Positions 24,946-31,437 of a stretch of DNA of 47,958 nt are shown here, piece after piece. How positions within the stretch are numbered: position 1 is the first letter of the stretch; every line of letters starts with the position of its first letter. The stretch comes from Bacillus manliponensis (GTDB taxonomy: Bacteria > Bacillota > Bacilli > Bacillales > Bacillaceae_G). Under the pieces are notes generated by a model, which saw nothing but the letters and a program-made list of their open reading frames with translations, ran no database searches and was not told the DNA's origin. The DNA lies in NCBI RefSeq assembly GCF_000712595.1, contig NZ_JOTN01000026.1, positions 1-47,958 on the forward strand, read 5' to 3'. The position numbers were made by a program, and so were the translations under genes.

Positions 24946-24964
24946 GAACCTAGAACAGGAATTT

Positions 24965-24992
24965 AAAAAAGAGCCGATTGGCTCTTTTTATT
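24965..24992. terminator. Terminator after the PGG-repeat gene
   Basis: AAAAAGAGCC / GGCTCTTTTT, 4-base loop; serves both strands. Confidence 0.9.
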
Positions 24993-25051
24993 TTTCTATT
25001 ATAGCTTTCAGTACTTCCCGTTTTCTACATAATCCCCCGTGCCTTGGTTTA

Positions 25052-25630
25052 TCATTTTAATCTTTTCTCAATTTCAAGTGATGGGAAATAATCACCCAAT
25101 TCATTTGTTTCCTTTTCAGTACGGTTCATACTAATACTTCCTATGTTAGTATACGTAACAGTTAATGTTTGCCAACCTTCATGGTTTAATAACTCATCTG
25201 ATAATTGACTGTATCGACTAACTGCCATATCCTTAGCAGAAACTAGTTCGTTGGATGCTAATACAATAGTTGCTTTTATTTCATCATTTTCAACAGAAAC
25301 GTCATTTAAAGTGTCATTTTCCCCAATAGAATAATCCTCAATAATTTCTTTCACTTTATCAACTTGAATTTGCTGTTGCGATTGATCTGTCCCTGCGGTT
25401 GCCTCTGTTTCTTGTTTTAATTTTGTGTCTAATTCCTCCTGAGTAGGTCCATTTTCTTGGGGTTTTTCAGCTGGTTTATTGTTTACTTCTTTCTTTTCTT
25501 CTTTTTTAACTTCTTCAGCAATCTTTTCTTTTGTTTTCACTTCGTCACTAGATGCTTCTTCACTACTTCCGCAAGCAACCAGAGTAAATAAAGTGCCACA
25601 AACTAAAGCTGCTAGCAATCTCTTGCTCAT
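25052..25630 (-). CDS. Phage-encoded lipoprotein
   Basis: 192 residues. Signal peptide MSKRLLAALVCGTLF and lipobox LVAC, so Cys20 would be lipidated and the protein anchored outside the membrane. Residues 25-90 are a Lys/Glu/Gln/Pro-rich linker, then a compact domain with VSVENDEIKATIVLAS and LNHEGWQTLTVTYTN. Strong GGAGGGG ribosome site. Lipoproteins at this place next to the repressor are common in Bacillus prophages and may act in superinfection exclusion; that role is inference. Confidence 0.8.
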   Translation of the reverse strand: MSKRLLAALVCGTLFTLVACGSSEEASSDEVKTKEKIAEEVKKEEKKEVNNKPAEKPQENGPTQEELDTKLKQETEATAGTDQSQQQIQVDKVKEIIEDYSIGENDTLNDVSVENDEIKATIVLASNELVSAKDMAVSRYSQLSDELLNHEGWQTLTVTYTNIGSISMNRTEKETNELGDYFPSLEIEKRLK

Positions 25631-25719
25631 TCTTTTCCCCTCCAGAATTTAATTATGTAAGACTCGGGGACAATCATAGCAAATAAGTTTTGCATAATTT
25701 GTCAATACTTGTCGAAAAT

Positions 25720-25749
25720 AAAAAGAAAAAGAGACAAATATAGTCTCTT
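25720..25749 (-). terminator. Terminator of the XRE gene
   Basis: Minus strand AAGAGAC / GTCTCTT with loop TATATTT, then TTTCTTTTTATTTT. Confidence 0.85.
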
Positions 25750-25810
25750 CAACGTTTTTCCATATTGTGAAAATTTTTCTTATGGAAATTGGTAAAGTTT
25801 TCTTCTACAA

Positions 25811-26158
25811 TCAAGGTAACTCGTCTATTGTGTCGCCTAGGAACTTCACAAAATAATCGAGTCGTTGGCAGAAGAGCTCTCGTTGTTGCTCATTTAACGC
25901 TGCATACGTTCTTTGGACACCAACGAGAGTATTATGTAATGTTTCATCTTCAAACACTTCTGTACGTCCAATAAGTACATCTAATGACACATCGAAAAAT
26001 ACCGAAAGTTCTAACAAGGTGGTGAGGTCTGGCTCAGAAAAGCCATTTTCATAGTTGTTTATTCGACTACGACTCACACCAATTTGATGAGCCAAGTCTT
26101 CTTGTCGCAACGAATGAGTGTTTCTTAAATGTTTTAGAGTTTCGCCAAAGTTTTTCAT
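25811..26158 (-). CDS. XRE-family repressor, probably leaderless
   Basis: 115 residues. HTH_3 domain in residues 4-60: LKHLRNTHSLRQEDLAHQIG, VSRSRINNYENGFSEPDL, VSLDVLIGR. The C-terminal 50 residues are helical (dimerization), with no peptidase domain. No Shine-Dalgarno sequence precedes ATG 26158; instead a TATACT -10 lies seven bases upstream, so transcription would begin at the A of ATG, as in lambda cI from PRM. A 9-bp inverted repeat (26162-26195) covers the promoter. Confidence 0.85.
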   Translation of the reverse strand: MKNFGETLKHLRNTHSLRQEDLAHQIGVSRSRINNYENGFSEPDLTTLLELSVFFDVSLDVLIGRTEVFEDETLHNTLVGVQRTYAALNEQQRELFCQRLDYFVKFLGDTIDELP

Positions 26159-26161
26159 GCT

Positions 26162-26195
26162 TATAGTATAGCTGTAGATATATTCATATACTATA
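26162..26195. promoter_or_regulatory. Inverted repeat / leaderless promoter of the XRE gene
   Basis: TATAGTATA (26162-26170) and TATACTATA (26187-26195), perfect arms 16 bases apart. The first arm contains the -10 (minus strand TATACT, 26170-26165). Probable autoregulatory operator. Confidence 0.55.
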
Positions 26196-26622
26196 AATGA
26201 TAGATTTTATGTCAAAATAAAAAAATGATAGTTATACGGTTATCAAATGAGAACTTGTGTTCTAATTTGTGGTTACATGTGGTAAAATGAAATTGCAAGA
26301 TTATTGTAAGAAGTCATCAGGTTATCATCATAATATGATAGAATGTTCTGGGAAAACTTTCTCAACATTTTTACAACAATTCTAATCAGAAAGTTTTGAA
26401 ATCTCATGGTACAATTGTAAAAAAACGGACGTAAAAAGACCCGCGGTGTAAGTAGTGCTGACACACCCTTACACTGTCTCCCTAAGCACCTAGGGGAACA
26501 TTGTCGCGAATCTCATACATAATTATACCACACCTCAGACTGCTAGTGACACGTTTTCCTTTAATTGTAATTCTCTGGGGTTAACGTGTCTTTTTGTTGT
26601 CCAAACAAGGAGGACAAATATT
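26196..26622. other. Divergent XRE / aimR intergenic region
   Basis: No gene seen; the minus-strand frame at 26273-26464 has no ribosome site. Short repeated words occur: ATGATAG three times (about 26198, 26225, 26337) and GGTTATCA twice, possible repressor sites. CCCTA/TAGGG form a small hairpin near 26482-26496. GACACGTT (26548-26555) and AACGTGTC (26583-26590) pair and are followed by T5, which looks like an attenuator or terminator in the aimR leader. Confidence 0.5.
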
Positions 26623-27786
26623 GTGCAAAAAGTGTTAAACAAGCTTTCAGACGATATGAATGCAAGGAATATCAATCGTAACAAGCTATCTGAAAAGGTA
26701 GGGATTGATAGTGCGACTCTCTCTCGATTTTTAAGAGGTAAACATCAAATGTTGTTCAATAAATATGGAGAAATCCTTAAAGAAGTATATCCTGACGATG
26801 TTAATACTAGAAGGGAATTCTGCCGAGCATACTCTAAGGTTTTAAAAAGACCGGGCAATAAAAAAAATGCTATGTATTACTTATTGTCTCATGGAGAATT
26901 GAATATTTTAAGCAAACTAGTTACAAGTGAAAAGAACACAAATAATTGTGAATGGGCCGTTGTTTGTGAGTTGCTATATTTAAGATATAGTGGAGAAATT
27001 TCAGGAGACGCATTGTTAAAGAAATTAAATGAAGAAATCAAAAAATTTAAAACTAAGACGTTAGAAATGGAAATCTTGTGTGGCATAGTAATGCTACATG
27101 TAAGATATGACCAAGAGAATTACAAAGAGATGAATAAACTTTCTGACGAACTTATCGAAAAAACTGTAAATATAAAAGATGAATATATACGAGATTTCCT
27201 TGAGTTTAAAATACAGGAAGTAATTGTTTATGGTCTTTTGACATGTGGAGAAATTGATAAAATGAGAAAATGTTGTTATGAGATTATTAAGGACATTAAC
27301 TCGGAAAAGTATTTTCCAGTTTTTAGAGTAACAGCTTATGGTGTACTTGGACAATCCTTCATGTTTACTGATTTCAACAAAGCTTTATTCTACTTGGAGG
27401 AGGCTATAAAGGTAATCGACAAAGGTCCAGGGATGCAAATTCAAGCAAGAAAAAACATGTTTTTGAATACAATCGACTTCTTGAAAATCTATTGGAAAGT
27501 TGATCTATACAGCATAAACCCAATTACAAAATCAGAAAGAGCATATCTAGAGGTACAAAAAGGTAATAACGAAAAAGCGATTGCTATTTTAATGGAGATA
27601 CTTCAAGAAAATAAAAAGCTAGATGCATATGAGACGTTTTACTTAGGTCTTGCGAAAGGTAATGATGTCAAGATATTAAGTGAATCCTTGGATTTATTTG
27701 AGCGTTCGCAAAATATTTTTTATTCTTTTTTGCCTAAGAAACACCTAGGCATAATGTCCCATAAATGCTATAATTTAGTAGGGTGA
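26623..27786 (+). CDS. aimR: AimR arbitrium receptor/transcription factor
   Basis: 387 residues, the family's usual length. N-terminal HTH (residues about 8-45: MNARNINRNKLSEKVGIDSA, TLSRFLRGKH), then nine or so TPR-like helical repeats, as in RRNPP peptide receptors. The gene order clinches it: six bases after the stop comes a 49-codon ORF for a secreted peptide precursor. Without peptide AimR dimers activate the downstream aimX and favour lysis; peptide binding blocks this and favours lysogeny (established for SPbeta/phi3T). GTG start seven bases after AAGGAGGAC. Confidence 0.92.
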   Translation: MQKVLNKLSDDMNARNINRNKLSEKVGIDSATLSRFLRGKHQMLFNKYGEILKEVYPDDVNTRREFCRAYSKVLKRPGNKKNAMYYLLSHGELNILSKLVTSEKNTNNCEWAVVCELLYLRYSGEISGDALLKKLNEEIKKFKTKTLEMEILCGIVMLHVRYDQENYKEMNKLSDELIEKTVNIKDEYIRDFLEFKIQEVIVYGLLTCGEIDKMRKCCYEIIKDINSEKYFPVFRVTAYGVLGQSFMFTDFNKALFYLEEAIKVIDKGPGMQIQARKNMFLNTIDFLKIYWKVDLYSINPITKSERAYLEVQKGNNEKAIAILMEILQENKKLDAYETFYLGLAKGNDVKILSESLDLFERSQNIFYSFLPKKHLGIMSHKCYNLVG

Positions 27787-27792
27787 TGACAA

Positions 27793-27942
27793 ATGAAAAA
27801 AATTTTATCGCTAATCACAAGCGTAGCATTAACCGGAGTTATTTTGTTCGCTCCTGCTGACAAACAAGAGCAACCTAAACAATTGGCTAAGGAAGCTCCG
27901 ATCACATTGTTTTCGAATGTAGGACCTGGAACTGGAGTCTAA
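27793..27942 (+). CDS. aimP: AimP arbitrium peptide precursor
   Basis: 49 residues, too short for many gene callers. MKK, then a hydrophobic signal segment (LSLITSVALTGVILFA), a polar pro-region with KQEQPKQ, and the C-terminus ITLFSNVGPGTGV. By analogy with SAIRGA and GMPRGA, the mature hexapeptide is the last six residues, GPGTGV, released by extracellular proteases and re-imported by Opp. It starts six bases after aimR and is followed by a terminator. The exact cleavage point is inference. Confidence 0.9.
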   Translation: MKKILSLITSVALTGVILFAPADKQEQPKQLAKEAPITLFSNVGPGTGV

Positions 27943-27962
27943 TTGAATAATAAATTATGTAG

Positions 27963-27993
27963 AATGGCGTCTTCTAAATCAGAAGACGTCATT
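27963..27993 (+). terminator. Terminator between aimP and the aimX-position ORF
   Basis: AATG-G-CGTCTTCT / AGAAGACG-T-CATT, loop AAATC; T-tract a few bases later. In SPbeta-type loci a terminator here is what makes aimX depend on AimR. Confidence 0.75.
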
Positions 27994-28007
27994 CGTCATT
28001 TTTAGGG

Positions 28008-28047
28008 TCATTGAACTTTTTAGAGGATGTATACAAAAGTTCAATGA
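28008..28047. promoter_or_regulatory. Candidate AimR operator (13-bp perfect inverted repeat)
   Basis: TCATTGAACTTTT and AAAAGTTCAATGA, 14 bases apart, directly after the aimP terminator and before the aimX-position ORF, where AimR binds in SPbeta/phi3T. Perfect arms of this length are very unlikely by chance. AimR binding is inferred from position. Confidence 0.6.
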
Positions 28048-28064
28048 TTGTGAAATGTTCACAA
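28048..28064. promoter_or_regulatory. Second palindrome next to the AimR operator candidate
   Basis: TTGTGAAATGTTCACAA, perfect 7+3+7, abutting the first repeat. Its flanks AAAGTT and AACTTT can also pair, so the AAAAGTT arm of the first repeat has two alternative partners. Either a second protein site or an RNA switch. Confidence 0.5.
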
Positions 28065-28094
28065 ACTTTACGGGACATATGGGAGGAAAAAGAG

Positions 28095-28223
28095 ATGACA
28101 AAAGAGCAATTAGCACAAGCAGCTGCGAAAGTGGGATTAAAAGTATTGGGGACAACGAGTTCAGGGGATATTTTTAAAATTTGTCTTGATGGATCATATA
28201 AAGAAGAGAAAGTAAAAGCATAA
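28095..28223 (+). CDS. 42-residue protein in the aimX position
   Basis: ATG 28095 lies eight bases after GGGAGG. The protein begins MTKEQLAQAAAKVGLKVLG and ends KEEKVKA: an amphipathic helix with QAAAKVGLKVLG, then a strand-like IFKICLD. One Cys. It lies downstream of aimR-aimP, terminator and palindromes, so it is the positional counterpart of aimX, whose products differ completely between phages (RNA or short ORF). Function as a lysogeny inhibitor is inference. Confidence 0.65.
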   Translation: MTKEQLAQAAAKVGLKVLGTTSSGDIFKICLDGSYKEEKVKA

Positions 28224-28259
28224 AAAAGAAGACTGCCGTATGAGGTAGTCTTCTTTTTA
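28222..28259. terminator. Bidirectional terminator
   Basis: AAAAAGAAGACT / AGTCTTCTTTTT hairpin with small internal mismatches, between the converging aimX-position ORF and the CI-like gene. Confidence 0.8.
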
Positions 28260-28610
28260 TTAATCCTCTTTTTTATTTTGGTGGTAATTAACAAACATCT
28301 CTAGTTGCTCCCATGCCTTTTTACGTTCTTCTTCTGGAAGGTTTTCTATTAATGCCATTATATTCTTTCCTTCTTCAGTGACAATTGTATATTCTTCTTC
28401 AGTAAGTTCTGGATCATCCGATCTACCCAGTAAAAAATCTGTTGTAACACCAAAATAATCTGCTATGTTCTCTAAAGTTTCACGTCCTGGTGATTTTTTT
28501 CCTTTTTCAAAATACGAGATAGCCATTTTTGATACGCCTATGGCATCGCCTAATTGCTCTTGAGTTATTCGTTTACTTTTCCTTAGTTCTCTAATCTTAT
28601 CCCCTATCAC
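28260..28610 (-). CDS. CI-like XRE repressor
   Basis: 116 residues from GTG 28610, nine bases after AAGGGG; the ATG at 28628 lies on the ribosome site. HTH at residues 5-60: IRELRKSKRITQEQLGDAIG, VSKMAISYFEKGKKSPGRET, FGVTTDFLLGR. The C-terminal part is acidic and helical. There is no S24 peptidase, so RecA-stimulated self-cleavage like lambda CI is not expected; induction must work another way (antirepressor, or the arbitrium/aimX branch). Operators flank it on its divergent side. Confidence 0.9.
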   Translation of the reverse strand: MIGDKIRELRKSKRITQEQLGDAIGVSKMAISYFEKGKKSPGRETLENIADYFGVTTDFLLGRSDDPELTEEEYTIVTEEGKNIMALIENLPEEERKKAWEQLEMFVNYHQNKKED

Positions 28611-28665
28611 TATTAACGTCCCCTTCACTCTAAAAAGTGTTTGTAATTATACCATAAAGTATAAA

Positions 28666-28682
28666 GTAAACAGTGCGTTTAC
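28666..28682. promoter_or_regulatory. Repressor operator 1
   Basis: GTAAACAGTGCGTTTAC: perfect GTAAAC-N5-GTTTAC, beside the CI-like gene's minus-strand promoter (its -10 is probably TATAAT at 28651-28646). Confidence 0.8.
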
Positions 28683-28721
28683 CACAAGAGGGAAATTTTT
28701 ATGATTTTTATAAAAAAGGGG

Positions 28722-28751
28722 TTGAAATAAACTATAGGTTTACTTTATAAT
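28722..28751 (+). promoter_or_regulatory. Early lytic promoter with operator 2
   Basis: TTGAAA, 18 bases, TATAAT (28746-28751). The spacer holds operator 2, ATAAACTATAGGTTTAC at 28727-28743 (one mismatch to GTAAAC-N5-GTTTAC), so repressor binding would block RNA polymerase. Drives the Cro-like gene and the early operon. Confidence 0.8.
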
Positions 28752-28783
28752 GAAATCAACGGCAACGGAAGGAGTGGTAGAAA

Positions 28784-28972
28784 TTGCTGAAGCTAAAAGA
28801 AAAACGATTAGAAAAAGGGATGTCTTGCGAAGATGTTGCCAATATAGTTGGTATTACGAAAATGCATTACTGGTACATTGAAAATGAAAAACGAACCTTG
28901 AAAATAGACTTAGCACAAAAAATTGCAGAAGCTCTTGAGGAAGATCCGAAAGAACTTTTTTTTAACAGTTAA
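28784..28972 (+). CDS. Cro-like XRE regulator
   Basis: 62 residues from TTG behind AAGGAG. A single HTH: MSCEDVANIVGITKMHYWYI, ENEKRTLKIDLAQKIAEAL, EDPKELFF. Divergent from the CI-like gene with shared operators, the arrangement of a cI/cro switch. Confidence 0.85.
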   Translation: MLKLKEKRLEKGMSCEDVANIVGITKMHYWYIENEKRTLKIDLAQKIAEALEEDPKELFFNS

Positions 28973-28973
28973 A

Positions 28974-28990
28974 GTAAACCTGTGATTTAC
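28974..28990. promoter_or_regulatory. Repressor operator 3
   Basis: GTAAACCTGTGATTTAC, one mismatch to the same 17-bp palindrome, just after the cro-like stop and before the antirepressor. A further half-site GTAAAC is at 29006. Confidence 0.75.
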
Positions 28991-29013
28991 TTTTAAAAGG
29001 GGGAAGTAAACCA

Positions 29014-29691
29014 ATGAACGAATTAAAAGTTTTCAACAAAAACGGTCAATTATTAGTAGAAAGTCGAGAAGTAGCCGAAATGGTGGATAAACGTCACGCT
29101 GATCTATTAAGAAGTATCGAGAATTACATACAAGTTTTAGAAAACGCAAAATTGCGTTCTCAAGATTTCTTCATTGAAACGAATTATACAACTGAAGGTA
29201 ACAATAAAGTCTATAAAAATTACCTTCTTACTAGAAAAGGTTGCGATATGGTAGCAAACAAGTTAACTGGAGAAAAAGGAGTTCTTTTCACAGCAGCATA
29301 CGTTACAAGGTTTGAGGAAATGGAAAATGTATTAAAGCAACGAAATTTACAAGCTCCAACAAACCCATTCGATCAGATACAATTGCTTGCATTAGGTACA
29401 ACACAGCTCAATGAACGAGTTGAACAGCTAGAGCAAACAGTAAATGAACGTATGACAGTAGATTACAGTCAGCAACAAGCAATTCGAAATGCCCTTAGTC
29501 GTCGAGTGTACAAGCTATGGGATGACGGTACAGTTAATCAAGTCGTACACGATAGCAAAAAAAAATTGTTCGCAGCCGCATGGAAAGATGTGAAAGCAGC
29601 GTTTGCAGTAAATAGTTACTGTAACATTCGCCAAAGAGACTTTAATGAAGCAATCTCTTACATAAGTGCTTGGCGACCACGATTAGTATAA
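29014..29691 (+). CDS. Rha-family regulator/antirepressor with ORF6C domain
   Basis: 225 residues. N-terminal pRha domain: VESREVAEMVDKRHADLLRS, FFIETNYTTEGNNKVYKNYL, LLTRKGCDMVANKLTGEKG. A coiled-coil linker (QLNERVEQLEQTVNERM) leads to a C-terminal ORF6C domain (ALSRRVYKLWDDGT ... NYCNIRQRDFNEA type). Such proteins counter phage repressors. It follows operator 3 and shows a GGGGGAAG ribosome site. Confidence 0.88.
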   Translation: MNELKVFNKNGQLLVESREVAEMVDKRHADLLRSIENYIQVLENAKLRSQDFFIETNYTTEGNNKVYKNYLLTRKGCDMVANKLTGEKGVLFTAAYVTRFEEMENVLKQRNLQAPTNPFDQIQLLALGTTQLNERVEQLEQTVNERMTVDYSQQQAIRNALSRRVYKLWDDGTVNQVVHDSKKKLFAAAWKDVKAAFAVNSYCNIRQRDFNEAISYISAWRPRLV

Positions 29692-29716
29692 CAAGAAATT
29701 ATAGGAGGTAAGACCC

Positions 29717-29980
29717 ATGATTAGTATTCAAATTGATGAGCAAGAAGTAAGGGAAATGTATCTGGAAAAAGTTGAAGAGAAAATCAAAGAAGTTGAGGTT
29801 GATCTTGTATTTTGGGATACAAATGAATTAAAAAGAAGAACTTGCCTTTCATGGGGTACCATTCAAAAAGAATTTTTCTTTGATCCTCGTTTTCCGAAGT
29901 ATAAAGTTGGTGCCAAATGGTTATTTCCGGCGCAGGAAACCAAAAAATTCTTACTTGAATGGTTATCAGAACAAAGATAG
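29717..29980 (+). CDS. DUF771 phage protein (excisionase-like)
   Basis: 87 residues. DUF771 pattern: FWDTNELKRRTCLSWGTIQK, FFFDPRFPKYKVGAKWLFPA. The middle resembles a winged-helix MerR/Xis fold with a K-V-G-KWLFP strand. DNA-binding is likely; an excisionase role is possible as no other Xis is seen near int. GGAGG ribosome site. Confidence 0.75.
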   Translation: MISIQIDEQEVREMYLEKVEEKIKEVEVDLVFWDTNELKRRTCLSWGTIQKEFFFDPRFPKYKVGAKWLFPAQETKKFLLEWLSEQR

Positions 29981-29990
29981 GAGGAATGAA

Positions 29991-30194
29991 ATGGACCCGG
30001 AAAATTCACTAAGCTTATTCATTTTTGTGGTAGCGGTGGTGTCAGTTTTGGGTGTGGTAACAATTGTATGCAATTTTATAGGACGTATTTTGGACGAGCA
30101 TGATCGTCTGGAAGAAGAGAATAAAAAATTAAGAATGAGAAAGGGGAATTTACGTTATGAGTTTATCCCGTCAGGTTTTAGAAAGGGACACTAA
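29991..30194 (+). CDS. Small single-span membrane protein
   Basis: 67 residues from ATG 29991 after GGAGGAATGAA. Hydrophobic segment LSLFIFVVAVVSVLGVVTIV at 8-27, then a charged helix (DEHDRLEEENKKLRMRK) likely cytosolic coiled coil. The last 38 bases overlap the next gene. Function unknown. Confidence 0.65.
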   Translation: MDPENSLSLFIFVVAVVSVLGVVTIVCNFIGRILDEHDRLEEENKKLRMRKGNLRYEFIPSGFRKGH

Positions 30195-30462
30195 GAAACT
30201 TGAAATAGTGGAGGAGTTTATAGAATATGGCGAATCACAACAAAAACTAGCTTTACAAGAAAATAATCAGAAACAATTCGAAACTTGGGTAAAAGAAGTA
30301 CGCTTAGCGCGAAGAGAAAAGGCTTCATTATATCGAGAAAAAGAAAAATATGATGAGGAAAGTGAACGTATTCGAAAGATGATTCTAGACTTACAAATTC
30401 GCGGTGTGAAAGTAGAAATGGTTCGTCGTGCACATTATCCGGTTTTGGAGAGAGTGATGTGA
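30157..30462 (+). CDS. Coiled-coil phage protein
   Basis: 101 residues, almost wholly charged helix with Arg/Lys/Glu/Gln (QVLERDTKKLEIVEEFIEYG, VKEVRLARREKASLYREKEK). Starts inside the previous gene behind AAAGGGGAA. No family recognised. Confidence 0.65.
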   Translation: MSLSRQVLERDTKKLEIVEEFIEYGESQQKLALQENNQKQFETWVKEVRLARREKASLYREKEKYDEESERIRKMILDLQIRGVKVEMVRRAHYPVLERVM

Positions 30463-30558
30463 CTAGTTGGTCAAAAGAATAAAAAAGAACCCACTGCAAT
30501 GGGTCCTTAACAAAAAATAACTTATGTATATAATAACACGGAAAGTGAGGAAACGATA

Positions 30559-31437
30559 GTGTCTGAAGTACAAGTGAAGTGGATCAAGCTTTCTACAACA
30601 ATGTTTGAGGATGAGAAAATCCGTCTTATCGAAAGTATGCCCGAAGCAGATACATTATTAATTATATGGGTAAAACTGCTAGCTCAAGCTGGAAAGATAA
30701 ATGCTAGTGGATATATTTTTCTTAATGAGAATATTCCATATACAGAGGAAATGCTTGCAGCGCTTTTTAATAGACCACTTAATACAGTCCGAATGGCATT
30801 AAGTACATTTGAAAAGTTTGGGATGATTCATATTGATGAAAATCATTATATTAACGTTATAAATTGGGGTAAACATCAAAGTTTAGAAAAATTAGAGCAA
30901 ATAAGAGAAGGGAACAACTTGCGTAAACGAAAGCAAAGAGCAAAAGAGAAACAAAAGAAATTAGAGATGTCACGTGACAGTCACGTGACACGTCACAAGG
31001 ATGTCACGGACATAGATAAAGATTTAGATAAAGATATAGATAAAGAAGTAAAGAAAGAGAGTAGTCCTGAAGAATCTCAGGACAACACTCAAAATGAATC
31101 AATTCCTTATCAAGAAATTGTAGATTATTTAAATTCTCAAGCTCAAACAAATTACAGACATACATCCAAAAAAACACGTGAAGTAATACAAGCTAGATGG
31201 AAAGAGGGGTTTGATTTATTAGATTTCAAAAAGGTAATCGATATAAAAACATCTCAGTGGCTTGATAATCCAGACTTCAGTATATATCTAAGACCAATAA
31301 CATTGTTCGGAACTAAATTTGAGGGTTACTTAAACGAAAAGTCAGTACGAAAAGGTGTAATTAAAGGAGGTTCTAATGATGCAAGCAATGGCAAAGATAG
31401 TAGCTTCATCAAAAAATATGATTTCTCAAAACGCTAG
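30559..31437 (+). CDS. Phage replisome organizer
   Basis: 292 residues from GTG. N-terminal winged-helix domain of phage replisome organizers: WIKLSTTMFEDEKIRLIESM, ADTLLIIWVKLLAQAGKINA, GYIFLNENIPYTEEMLA. Middle Lys/Asp-rich linker (KEKQKKLEMSRDSH; DIDKDLDKDIDKEVKKE). C-terminal phage-conserved domain (YQEIVDYLNSQAQTNYRHTS; FGTKFEGYL). It would bind the phage origin and recruit the loader encoded next; part of the coding sequence may itself hold the origin. Overlaps the loader gene by 62 bases. Confidence 0.88.
   Translation: MSEVQVKWIKLSTTMFEDEKIRLIESMPEADTLLIIWVKLLAQAGKINASGYIFLNENIPYTEEMLAALFNRPLNTVRMALSTFEKFGMIHIDENHYINVINWGKHQSLEKLEQIREGNNLRKRKQRAKEKQKKLEMSRDSHVTRHKDVTDIDKDLDKDIDKEVKKESSPEESQDNTQNESIPYQEIVDYLNSQAQTNYRHTSKKTREVIQARWKEGFDLLDFKKVIDIKTSQWLDNPDFSIYLRPITLFGTKFEGYLNEKSVRKGVIKGGSNDASNGKDSSFIKKYDFSKR

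Noticed and set aside
26273-26464. 63-codon minus-strand frame upstream of aimR
   Set aside because: No ribosome site and odd composition; region better read as control DNA.
28260-28610. LexA-like self-cleaving repressor
   Set aside because: Only about 116 residues; no Ser-Lys S24 peptidase domain.
30483-30510. Hairpin AACCCA/TGGGTC as a terminator on the plus strand
   Set aside because: Short stem with mismatch and no plus-strand T-run; left unannotated.
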